Assembly: GCA_030616825.1 (NCBI GenBank) | Contig: JAUWWO010000049.1 | Coordinates: 1-5,300 of the forward strand | Reading direction: 5' to 3' | Source of the DNA: Candidatus Margulisiibacteriota bacterium | GTDB lineage: Bacteria; Margulisbacteria; WOR-1; JAUWWO01 | Length of the DNA: 5,300 nucleotides | Shown: piece after piece, positions 1 to 5,300 of the stretch | Layout: every line of letters begins with the position of its first letter | Numbering within the stretch: position 1 is the stretch's first letter | Notes under the pieces: generated by a model | Database searches by the model: none | Seen by the model: the letters and a program-made list of their open reading frames with translations, nothing else | What the model was told of the DNA's origin: nothing | Program-made: the position numbers and the translations under genes

Positions 1-353
1 CGTCCTAAATTAATATCCGTGAGTGCATCAGAGCTTAAAACCAAGAATGTGCTTTTTACATCCCCGACAATCTCCGTCATTCGCCGAACTCCTCCAGCTG
101 TTCCTAAAAGTTTCTCCTCAACGCTATAGCTTAAGTTTACTCCAAAAGCAGAACCATCACTGAAGAAATTCTCGATCTGTTCTGGAAAGTAATGAATATT
201 CGCACAAATGTCTTTCATCCCATGCTTCTTCAGCAGCTCCAGATTGTGCTGCATCACCGGCTTGTTTAAAATGGGGACCATGGGCTTGGGAACCGCAAGG
301 GTTAAAGGCTCCAGTCTTGTGCCAAAGCCCGCAGCCATGATAAATGCCTTCAT
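1..353 (-). CDS. NDP-sugar pyrophosphorylase, mannose-1-phosphate guanylyltransferase-like (5' part, cut by window edge)
   Basis: This is the N-terminal 117 residues of a nucleotidyltransferase that would join a sugar 1-phosphate to an NTP to make an NDP-sugar for glycans in the cytoplasm. The frame runs off the left edge without a stop. The Rossmann-type nucleotide-binding signature is visible at residues 7-27 (AAGFGTRLEPLT, then VPKPMVP). It is followed by the LLGTAGGV sugar/nucleotide loop at 82-89 and SSDALTD at 107-113, whose first Asp should bind the metal. The wording SSDALTDINL resembles the SGDALTDIDL of ManC-like proteins, some of which are fused to a phosphomannomutase domain. Any such fusion would lie outside the window. 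A glucose-1-phosphate uridylyl- or thymidylyltransferase is possible, because substrate specificity cannot be read from this part. The start ATG (353) follows AAGGAGG by 14 bases, which is a little long, but no better start exists. The upstream SLH gene ends 22 bases earlier, so the two are probably co-transcribed. Confidence 0.85.
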   Translation of the reverse strand, partial: MKAFIMAAGFGTRLEPLTLAVPKPMVPILNKPVMQHNLELLKKHGMKDICANIHYFPEQIENFFSDGSAFGVNLSYSVEEKLLGTAGGVRRMTEIVGDVKSTFLVLSSDALTDINLG

Positions 354-367
354 TCTTGCTCTTGAAC

Positions 368-374
368 CCTCCTT
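368..374 (-). promoter_or_regulatory. Ribosome binding site of the nucleotidyltransferase gene
   Basis: AAGGAGG reads on the minus strand one base after the stop codon (376-378) of the SLH gene and 14 bases before the ATG at 353. The match is perfect but the spacing is longer than the usual 5-10 bases. It supports a separately initiated but co-transcribed downstream gene. Confidence 0.6.
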
Positions 375-375
375 T

Positions 376-1959
376 TTAAAACGCGTAATTTGCTACAATC
401 GCTAACATGTCAGATGTAGGCATAAGATCCAAGCTTGGCTCGTGATGAATTCTGTATACGAAACCAAGCGAGGAATAAGTATAAGTAAGATAATCCATTC
501 CGATCTCAAATGTAGTATACGTCCCTGGAGAATCCTTTCCATAGGAAAGTGCATCGTCAAGCACCAATTCCCCCCTGGCCTTAAGTCTTGTGGCCTCTGA
601 TACATCGTGTGTTATCCTTATGCCCAGATCAGCTCCACCACCTGGAATATACAGGAGCTTGTCAAAGTAATTAACGCCAAGCATTGTTTCCTCACCGAGA
701 TCGTCTAGATAATTTAAATACTCTGCACCGATTCGAACTGCGGACAGTTCCACAATCATTCCTTCTCTCAACAGGTCCTTAAATCTTATGCCAAATTCAT
801 AATAATAATTCTTGCCTGTCGATTTCACAGAAGAAAGTCCTCCAGCAACGTTAAAGTCAAAACCCCATTTTGGCTTAAAGGAGAAAAAAATCTTTTCCTT
901 GAGAGCATCCGCAGGATCCTCTCCCACTCTGACGTTATAATCCAGAGTAGTAGAAATTTCGTCTATTCCTATAAATGAGGTGTCCTCGTCAAAATTATAA
1001 CCCAGTTTTAATTTGTAGCTTGAAATATCTGCTTCTCCTGTTTGAGAAATTCTCGTAGTCGCATAGCTCAAAAGCCAGTCAGCTTCGGAGAGTTTGCCTT
1101 CGGCACCAACGGAGTTGCGGGGTCTTACAAAAGCAATGCCATTCTCGCTTGGAAAGGGGGAACCTGCTTCTTCGCTGTGAACTATTGGCCCCGGACCTGC
1201 AGTAAAGAATACATCAAAATCCCATGGAGATTTTACCCTTCCTGAAACATCGATAAAATTGGTGACCAGAGTTCTGCCTGGGGAACCACCCCAGCCTGCA
1301 TCCATGGTATCGAAATTCGCTTCACCATAAAGCCATTCGCTGATGCCTCCTTCAAAGGACATCTTCAGCCGCCAGTCAAGCCTTGGACCGACTGCAACCT
1401 CTTGGGTTGAGGTAGTGCTTCCAATTGATGTAAAATTCCCTAGCTTAAGTTTCGCCTCAAAATACCCAAACTCTGGCCTTGGAATTTCCGGTGCCTTTAG
1501 AAGTTCGATCTCTTTTTTTATCTCATCAAGAGAGGCCTTTAGTTTCGGAGCATATTTTTCTTCAAACTCCTTTTTTCTCGCTTCAGCAAGATCGGTAGCC
1601 ATTGTGGAGACCAAATTAGACATCCTGTTTAAAAACATGGCCGTCTCATACCTTGTTATTCTTTGCCATCCTCTAAACGTTCCATCAGGATAACCCTGAG
1701 TGATGCCCATTTTCACTAAATCGTATACAGCGTCCCGGGCCCAGTGTTTATCCGGAAGATCAACAAAACTTTTGGGCTCAACTAGGGGTTCTTCTTTGAC
1801 AGGTATGGGTTCTTCCTTGGCAGGTACCGTTACTGCAGGAACTTCAATGTCCTGCATCCACTCAGGAGGGCCTTCGCCTTGCTCTTCTTGAGAGATTACC
1901 TGGTCAGCAAAGATAAATACAAAAAATATGATTATTAAGCAAAATACTGTGCTTCTCAT
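376..1959 (-). CDS. SLH-domain outer-membrane beta-barrel protein (OmpM/SLH-porin type)
   Basis: From the ATG at 1959 this gives a 527-residue envelope protein. Residues 1 to about 23 are a signal peptide (MRSTVFCLIIIFFVFIFA core). Residues 31-62 form a Pro/Glu/Lys/Val-rich linker. One SLH domain spans 65-112 (FVDLPDKHWARDAV, GYPDGTFRG, ITRYETAMFL). Charged helical sequence likely to be a coiled coil spans 113-156. From about 163 to the end the protein shows alternating hydrophobic/polar strands rich in Gly and aromatics, ending in ANYAF. A terminal Phe is the usual insertion signal of outer-membrane barrels. In known SLH-porins the SLH domain grips the cell wall while the barrel sits in the outer membrane, so I infer a porin that also tethers the membrane. 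The reading frame is open up to an ATG at 2010, but that ATG lies in the glnA terminator hairpin and would add 17 residues in front of a normal signal peptide, so I reject it. No clear Shine-Dalgarno precedes 1959, unlike the neighbouring genes. A structural S-layer protein without pore activity remains possible. Confidence 0.82.
   Translation of the reverse strand: MRSTVFCLIIIFFVFIFADQVISQEEQGEGPPEWMQDIEVPAVTVPAKEEPIPVKEEPLVEPKSFVDLPDKHWARDAVYDLVKMGITQGYPDGTFRGWQRITRYETAMFLNRMSNLVSTMATDLAEARKKEFEEKYAPKLKASLDEIKKEIELLKAPEIPRPEFGYFEAKLKLGNFTSIGSTTSTQEVAVGPRLDWRLKMSFEGGISEWLYGEANFDTMDAGWGGSPGRTLVTNFIDVSGRVKSPWDFDVFFTAGPGPIVHSEEAGSPFPSENGIAFVRPRNSVGAEGKLSEADWLLSYATTRISQTGEADISSYKLKLGYNFDEDTSFIGIDEISTTLDYNVRVGEDPADALKEKIFFSFKPKWGFDFNVAGGLSSVKSTGKNYYYEFGIRFKDLLREGMIVELSAVRIGAEYLNYLDDLGEETMLGVNYFDKLLYIPGGGADLGIRITHDVSEATRLKARGELVLDDALSYGKDSPGTYTTFEIGMDYLTYTYSSLGFVYRIHHEPSLDLMPTSDMLAIVANYAF
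1787..1827 (-). repeat. 21-bp tandem duplication in the SLH protein linker
   Basis: Two copies with a 21-base period (1787-1806 and 1808-1827) match at 17 of 20 positions. They encode the paired peptides VPAKEEP and IPVKEEP in the linker between the signal peptide and the SLH domain. The reading frame is kept. It looks like a length-variable periplasmic spacer grown by in-frame duplication. Confidence 0.6.
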
Positions 1960-1977
1960 TGGAAATCTTATTATAAC

Positions 1978-2019
1978 AAAAATAAAAAGCAGAATATAGC
2001 AAAAACCCATATTCTGCTT
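1978..2019 (-). terminator. Intrinsic terminator downstream of glnA
   Basis: On the minus strand a perfect 11-bp inverted repeat (arms AAGCAGAATAT at 2019-2009 and ATATTCTGCTT at 1997-1987) encloses an 11-base loop and runs directly into a T-rich tract, TTTTTATTTTT (1988-1978). It begins 39 bases after the glnA stop codon, as expected for a Rho-independent terminator. The stem has only three G-C pairs, so it may be leaky. Reading into the SLH gene would then be partial. Confidence 0.75.
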
Positions 2020-2021
2020 AC

Positions 2022-2050
2022 ATTATATATATAATATATTATATTGACGC
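2022..2050 (-). promoter_or_regulatory. Candidate promoter for the SLH-porin gene
   Basis: A perfect -10 box TATAAT (2027-2022) lies 17 bases from a poor -35 match, GCGTCA (2050-2045), in a very AT-rich stretch. The predicted start of transcription, near 2015, falls inside the 5' arm of the glnA terminator and leaves about 55 bases of leader before the ATG at 1959. A second TATAAT at 1975-1970 would give an almost leaderless message and has no good -35. Because the tract is AT-rich and contains a 14-bp palindrome (2022-2035) with TATAAT on both strands, chance matches are likely. Confidence 0.35.
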
Positions 2051-2058
2051 GACCCTAT

Positions 2059-3402
2059 CTACAGCGCTTCAAGGTATCTATCCAGTTCCCATCTTGTAAC
2101 CTGGATTCTATATTCATCCCAGAGCACTTTACTGGCAGAGATGAGCATATTTGAAGCATGAGACCCAAGTGCGGATTTTATTATCTCGTCGCCCTCGAGC
2201 TCTTTCATGGCCTCGGAAAGTGTGCCAGGAAGGGTTCCAATTCCAAGTTCCTTGAGTTTTGCGTTGTCAAATTGATACACATCCTCCTCTACCGGTTTTG
2301 GAGGAGCAAGATTCTTCTTCACACCATCAAGCCCAGCTTCAAGCATTGCTGCAAACGCAAGATACGGATTACAGCTTGGGTCAGGGCAACGAAGCTCCAC
2401 TCTTGTGGATTGCTCTCTTCCAGAGGAATACCGGGGTATCCGGATCAGTGCAGATCTATTTATCTGTGCCCAGCATATGTACACCGGCGCTTCGTATCCT
2501 GGAATAAGCCTCTTGTAGGAGTTAACTGTTGGAGCAACAACCGCAGAAAGTGCTCTTGCGTGTTCAAGCTGACCGGCAATGAAACTATATGCGATCTTGG
2601 AAAGTTTATACTTATCCTTTGAATCATAGAATGCATTTTTGCCCTTCAAGTCGAACAAGCTCTGGTGAGCGTGCATGCCTGAGCCATTGACCCCAAATAT
2701 TGGTTTGGGCATAAAAGTCGCATGGAGATCATATTTTTGAGCAATGGCTTTAATCGTATATTTAAGCGTTATGGTGTTGTCCGCAGCGTCAAGGGCCTTG
2801 GAGTACCTTACATCTATCTCATGCTGACCAGGACCCACCTCGTGATGGCTCGTTTCCACTTCCATTCCAAGATCCTCCAGGGCAAGTATTATATCTCGTC
2901 TCACATCTGATGCGAGATCCCTGGGAGAAAAATCAAAATATCCTCCCACATCATGGGGTACAGTAGTAATCTTGCTGTCGGACTTTCTAAGGAGGAAGAA
3001 TTCGAGTTCCGGTCCCGTATTGTAAACATAACCCATCTTCTTGGCTTTCTCCATTGCCTTCTTAAGAATAAACCTGGGGTCCCCATCGAATGGTTTGCCA
3101 TCAGTGGTAAATATATCACATATGAGCCGCGCAGACTTTTTGTCCTGTGGCCTCCAGGGAATTATCCTGTACGAAGCTGGATCGGGTTTTAAAAACATGT
3201 CCGATTCAAAAATTCTTACAAACCCCTCAATTGATGAACCATCAAACCAGGTACCTCTAACAAGAGAGTCCTCAAACCTCTCTATTGAGATAGCCACACT
3301 TTTAATAGAACCAACAATATCAGTAAATTGAAGATTTACAAACTTAACACCATCTGCTTTTGCCCTATCCAGAACATCTTTCCTTGCTGCATCTAGAGCC
3401 AT
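2059..3402 (-). CDS. glnA: Glutamine synthetase, type I (GSI-alpha-like)
   Basis: This enzyme makes glutamine from glutamate, ammonia and ATP in the cytoplasm and is the main entry point of ammonia into metabolism. The protein is 447 residues, close to the roughly 444 of Bacillus GSI-alpha and shorter than the roughly 470 of GSI-beta. The N-terminal beta-grasp domain includes FDGSSIEGFVRI (53-64). In the catalytic domain the expected metal and ammonia-site residues are E132 and E134 (GPELEFF), E188 and E195 (HHEVGPGQHEID), H244 (NGSGMHAHQS) and E336 (STRVELRCPD). R298 and E304 lie in NSYKRLIPGYEAP, where the flap Glu is E304. The region that holds the adenylylated Tyr in GSI-beta (NLYDLPP) reads NLAPPKP here, so control by GlnE is unlikely. 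R63 aligns with the Arg used for glutamine feedback in Bacillus GlnA, which fits control by feedback inhibition. The start ATG at 3402 has a perfect ribosome binding site. A terminator follows the gene. Confidence 0.97.
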   Translation of the reverse strand: MALDAARKDVLDRAKADGVKFVNLQFTDIVGSIKSVAISIERFEDSLVRGTWFDGSSIEGFVRIFESDMFLKPDPASYRIIPWRPQDKKSARLICDIFTTDGKPFDGDPRFILKKAMEKAKKMGYVYNTGPELEFFLLRKSDSKITTVPHDVGGYFDFSPRDLASDVRRDIILALEDLGMEVETSHHEVGPGQHEIDVRYSKALDAADNTITLKYTIKAIAQKYDLHATFMPKPIFGVNGSGMHAHQSLFDLKGKNAFYDSKDKYKLSKIAYSFIAGQLEHARALSAVVAPTVNSYKRLIPGYEAPVYICWAQINRSALIRIPRYSSGREQSTRVELRCPDPSCNPYLAFAAMLEAGLDGVKKNLAPPKPVEEDVYQFDNAKLKELGIGTLPGTLSEAMKELEGDEIIKSALGSHASNMLISASKVLWDEYRIQVTRWELDRYLEAL

Positions 3403-3408
3403 CTCAAT

Positions 3409-3415
3409 CCTCCTT
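3409..3415 (-). promoter_or_regulatory. Ribosome binding site of glnA
   Basis: AAGGAGG on the minus strand sits 6 bases before the ATG at 3402. This is the best-placed Shine-Dalgarno in the window and fixes the glnA start. Confidence 0.85.
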
Positions 3416-3436
3416 TTCTCAAGTTAGATTAGCCAA

Positions 3437-3465
3437 ATTTTATCATAATTAAGTTCTGGCAACAA
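3437..3465 (-). promoter_or_regulatory. Candidate glnA promoter
   Basis: In the 67-base gap between pdxJ and glnA, TTGTTG (3465-3460) and TAAAAT (3442-3437) are separated by exactly 17 bases on the minus strand and resemble a sigma-70 promoter (3 of 6 and 5 of 6 matches). It overlaps a short dyad, AAGTT-N8-AACTT (3468-3451), that could be an operator. No sigma-54 GG-N10-GC element is evident. The gap is much longer than those between the upstream genes, which makes a separate promoter plausible. Confidence 0.35.
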
Positions 3466-3469
3466 CTTA

Positions 3470-4195
3470 TTAAATCTTCATCGCCTGCTTCATCTCTTCC
3501 ACTGCTCTCTTAAGGCCTACAAAGAGAGCTCTGGCAACGATGCTGAACCCGATATTTAATTCCTCAATGCTGGAGATCTTTACAATATCTCTCGCGTTTG
3601 CATAATCCAGACCATGGCCGGCATTGACCTTAAATCCAAGACTTTTGGCCAGAGCAGTCGCCTCTGCAATTTCTTTGAGTCTTTTCTTTTTTTCGTTTGC
3701 ATTCTTTTCGTTTGCGTAAGCGCCAGTATGTATCTCAATAAAGTTTGCGCCGGTTTTGGCTGAGGCTTCGATCTGATAAGGAACAGGATCCACAAAAAGG
3801 CTTACGTTTATTTTTCTCTGTCTGAATGGCTCAATAAAAATCTTCAGGTCAGGAACGCGGCTTGAAACATCTAAACCGCCCTCGGTAGTGACCTCTTCTC
3901 TGCGCTCCGGGACCAGAGTTATCATATCAGGCCCAACATCCAGGGCGATTTTTTTAATTTCGGGAACCACTGCCATTTCTAAATCGAGGCGTGTCTTAAC
4001 TTTTTTTCTTAAGTTGTACACATCGCCATCCCGAATGTGGCGTCTATCCTCGCGAAGGTGGACCACTACCCCATCCGCTCCACCCCTGACCACAGCCCTT
4101 GCTGCTTCAACTACATCCGGGAAGGCCTCCCGTCTCGCCTGACGAAGCGTTGCAACATGATCAATATTTACACTAAGTCTTACTTGCTTTTTCAT
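3470..4195 (-). CDS. pdxJ: Pyridoxine 5'-phosphate synthase
   Basis: PdxJ condenses 1-deoxy-D-xylulose 5-phosphate with 3-amino-2-oxopropyl phosphate to give pyridoxine 5'-phosphate, the ring-closing step of the DXP-dependent vitamin B6 route in the cytoplasm. The 241 residues match the usual length of this TIM-barrel enzyme. Visible signatures are LSVNIDHVATLRQAR (7-21), VHLREDRRHI (45-54) with H46, R48 and H53, LEMAVVPE with the active-site Glu E73, TLVPERREEVTTEGGLD (93-109), EIHTGAYA (154-161), and NAGHGLDYAN (191-200) with the catalytic-type H194. The C-terminal phosphate loop reads ELNIGFSIVARA (212-223), where most family members have His after the Gly; here it is F217. The start at 4195 matches the family N-terminus but has no Shine-Dalgarno. 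It lies 13 bases after the ispF stop, so translation is probably coupled to ispF. Confidence 0.96.
   Translation of the reverse strand: MKKQVRLSVNIDHVATLRQARREAFPDVVEAARAVVRGGADGVVVHLREDRRHIRDGDVYNLRKKVKTRLDLEMAVVPEIKKIALDVGPDMITLVPERREEVTTEGGLDVSSRVPDLKIFIEPFRQRKINVSLFVDPVPYQIEASAKTGANFIEIHTGAYANEKNANEKKKRLKEIAEATALAKSLGFKVNAGHGLDYANARDIVKISSIEELNIGFSIVARALFVGLKRAVEEMKQAMKI
3686..3715 (-). repeat. 15-bp tandem duplication inside pdxJ
   Basis: Two adjacent 15-base units (3686-3700 and 3701-3715) match at 13 of 15 positions and encode the repeated ANEKN/ANEKK peptide at residues 161-170, just after the HTGAYA loop. The reading frame is kept and this surface region is variable in the family, so it is probably harmless. 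Confidence 0.5.
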
Positions 4196-4208
4196 TTGAG
4201 GTATAAAA

Positions 4209-4685
4209 TTATGGTTTTTTGTGTATTAAACAAATGGCAAATGCCGAAATACCCTTACCCTCACCCGTGAACCCCAACCCTTCTTCGGTCTTGGCTTTGA
4301 CATTTACCTGGTCAGCAGCAATATTCAAGCTTTTGGCGATATTAAGCTTCATTTCTTCTATGAATGGAGCTAATTTTGGAGACTCGGCAACAACGGTTGA
4401 ATCGATATTGCTAACTGCATAACCCCTTGAGTCCAAAAGCTCTTTGATCTTCGAAAGTAACTTTAAGCTGGATATGCCTTTGTATTCGGGCTCGCCCGCT
4501 GGAAAGTGTCTTCCAATATCCCCTTCTCCTGCAGCGCCGATCAAGGCATCTATGATTGCGTGAGAGAGAACGTCTCCGTCAGAATAGCCAAGAAGGCCTT
4601 TTTCATAAGGAATCTTTAGCCCTCCGAGAATGAGCGGACGGCCTTCAACTAGTTTGTGTACGTCGTAGCCAAAACCTGTGCGCAT
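4209..4685 (-). CDS. ispF: 2-C-methyl-D-erythritol 2,4-cyclodiphosphate synthase
   Basis: IspF converts 4-diphosphocytidyl-methylerythritol 2-phosphate into the cyclic diphosphate with release of CMP, in the non-mevalonate isoprenoid pathway. It normally works as a soluble trimer with a divalent metal at each active site. The 158 residues are the standard single-domain length, with no fused IspD. Metal ligands are D8 and H10 (GYDVH) and H42 ([16 protein letters not shown]). D56 is in GDIGRHFP. The nucleotide/phosphate region [19 protein letters not shown] (132-150) is intact. Residue 34 is Tyr in LLGYSDGD, where many homologues have His. The ATG at 4685 gives the typical N-terminus RTGFGYDVH. 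tyrS ends 12 bases upstream and pdxJ starts 13 bases downstream, so this is the middle gene of an operon. IspD is not visible here. Confidence 0.96.
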   Translation of the reverse strand: MRTGFGYDVHKLVEGRPLILGGLKIPYEKGLLGYSDGDVLSHAIIDALIGAAGEGDIGRHFPAGEPEYKGISSLKLLSKIKELLDSRGYAVSNIDSTVVAESPKLAPFIEEMKLNIAKSLNIAADQVNVKAKTEEGLGFTGEGKGISAFAICLIHKKP

Positions 4686-4693
4686 TTCCTAAG

Positions 4694-4699
4694 TCCTCT
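4694..4699 (-). promoter_or_regulatory. Ribosome binding site of ispF overlapping the tyrS stop codon
   Basis: AGAGGA on the minus strand shares bases with the TAG stop of tyrS (4700-4698) and lies 8 bases before the ispF ATG. Ribosomes terminating on tyrS would occupy this site, which suggests coupled translation. Confidence 0.6.
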
Positions 4700-5300
4700 A
4701 CTTTATAGGTCTTATTTTAGCGAACTTTCTTTTCCCAACATTGACCAAAACTTCTCTATCAAGTTTAATTTTCAACTTTTCGTCCTTGACCGTCTCACCA
4801 TCTAGCCGGACGCCCCCCTGAGCGAGCACCCTGCGAGCTTCTGAAGTAGATGTCGTAAGTTTTGAGAGTGCCAGAAGCTTGGCGATCCAAATCTTGCCCG
4901 CCTCATCTAATTCGGATTTTGGAATTTCAACAACCGGGATGTCAGATGGAAGCCCTCCTTCTTTAAACACAGACTCAAATTCCCGCTCTGCCCTACTCGC
5001 ATCAGTACTGCCATGATAATATTCAACCAGAATTTTTGCCAACCTTGCTTTCGCATCACGTGGGTTAAGCTTTCCTGCTTCGATCTCCTGCTTCATTGTT
5101 TTAATCTCATCCATAGAAACACCGGTTAAAAGCTCGTAATATTTAATTAGAAGTGAATCCGGAATTGACATGGTTTTACCGAAGATTTCCTTTGGCGATT
5201 CAGTGATACCGATATAATTCCCAAGACTCTTGCTCATCTTTTGCACACCGTCAGTCCCGGGAAGAATAGGCATGGTAAGTATGATCTGCGGCTCCTCACC
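4698..5300 (-). CDS. tyrS: Tyrosyl-tRNA synthetase, C-terminal half (cut by window edge)
   Basis: This is the last 200 residues of TyrRS, which charges tRNA-Tyr with tyrosine. The frame is open to the right edge, so the start and the HIGH-motif half lie outside the window; full-length relatives have about 400 residues. An internal Met at 5273 is not the start, because the family sequence EEPQIILTMPILPGTDG continues upstream of it. The class I signature KMSKS is at 5240-5226, followed by LGNYIGI, which identifies the TyrRS branch with KMSKS rather than the KFGKT form of E. coli TyrS. A helical anticodon-recognition region follows, and an S4 RNA-binding domain ends the protein (about the last 60 residues, TSEARRVLAQGGVRLDGE through FAKIRPIK). 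It appears to be the first visible gene of a tyrS-ispF-pdxJ unit. Confidence 0.95.
   Translation of the reverse strand, partial: GEEPQIILTMPILPGTDGVQKMSKSLGNYIGITESPKEIFGKTMSIPDSLLIKYYELLTGVSMDEIKTMKQEIEAGKLNPRDAKARLAKILVEYYHGSTDASRAEREFESVFKEGGLPSDIPVVEIPKSELDEAGKIWIAKLLALSKLTTSTSEARRVLAQGGVRLDGETVKDEKLKIKLDREVLVNVGKRKFAKIRPIK

Noticed and set aside
1343..1693. Plus-strand open frame of 116 codons opposite the SLH gene
   Set aside because: It lies antisense to well-supported coding sequence, has low-complexity Ser/Phe-rich content and no recognisable motif, so it is a shadow frame.
2022..2035. Perfect 14-bp palindrome ATTATATATATAAT as a regulator site
   Set aside because: Alternating A/T sequence is palindromic by composition, and nothing else marks it as a binding site. 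It is explained as the AT-rich promoter tract.
2044..2072. Plus-strand promoter starting with TTGACG
   Set aside because: No -10-like hexamer lies at 16-18 bases, and no gene is encoded on the plus strand downstream.
2158..2622. Plus-strand open frame of 154 codons opposite glnA
   Set aside because: It is fully antisense to the highly conserved glnA catalytic region, and its Cys/Leu-rich composition is typical of a complement frame. No ribosome binding site was seen.
3451..3468. Dyad AAGTT-N8-AACTT between pdxJ and glnA as a terminator
   Set aside because: The stem is only 5 bp and AT-rich and no T tract follows, so it is not an intrinsic terminator. It could at most be a weak operator.
4698..5273. 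tyrS fragment read as a complete gene starting at the Met at 5273
   Set aside because: Conserved TyrRS sequence continues upstream of this Met to the window edge, and half of the enzyme would be missing. It is truncation by the window, not a short gene.

Overview
All six protein genes in this window lie on the minus strand. They read from the right edge to the left edge as tyrS (3' half) > ispF > pdxJ > glnA > terminator/promoter > SLH-porin gene > sugar-nucleotide transferase (5' part). Coding density is very high and base composition is moderate to slightly AT-rich. No RNA gene, mobile element, CRISPR array or phage signature is visible. The content is bacterial core metabolism plus one informative envelope gene. 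That gene, an outer-membrane-type beta-barrel protein carrying a single SLH domain and a coiled coil, points to a diderm bacterium that ties its outer membrane to the wall through SLH proteins, as in Negativicutes, Cyanobacteria, the Thermus/Deinococcus line, Thermotogae-like groups and several uncultured phyla. I lean towards an uncultured Terrabacteria-like diderm (for example the Margulisbacteria/WOR-1 type), but this is a low-confidence impression from memory, not a search result.

Right part (3470-5300): the C-terminal half of tyrosyl-tRNA synthetase, ispF and pdxJ are spaced 12 and 13 bases apart and look like one transcript. IspF (MEP isoprenoid pathway) and PdxJ (vitamin B6 synthesis) belong to the two routes that draw on 1-deoxy-D-xylulose 5-phosphate. 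glnA (2059-3402), a type I glutamine synthetase of the non-adenylylated kind, follows after a 67-base gap that holds a strong ribosome binding site and a plausible weak promoter. It may be both co-transcribed and separately expressed.

Middle (1960-2058): the 99-base gap between glnA and the SLH gene carries an intrinsic terminator with a perfect 11-bp stem and a T tract, and a very AT-rich stretch with a good -10 box. The first in-frame ATG of the SLH reading frame (2010) falls inside the terminator hairpin, so the true start is taken as the ATG at 1959, which begins a normal signal peptide.

Left part (1-1959): the SLH-porin gene and, 22 bases further on, the start of an NDP-sugar pyrophosphorylase of the mannose-1-phosphate guanylyltransferase type form a second, envelope-related unit. 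I found no convincing undescribed system. The points most worth a second look are the SLH-porin architecture, the nested terminator/promoter/start arrangement, and a substituted phosphate-loop histidine in PdxJ.
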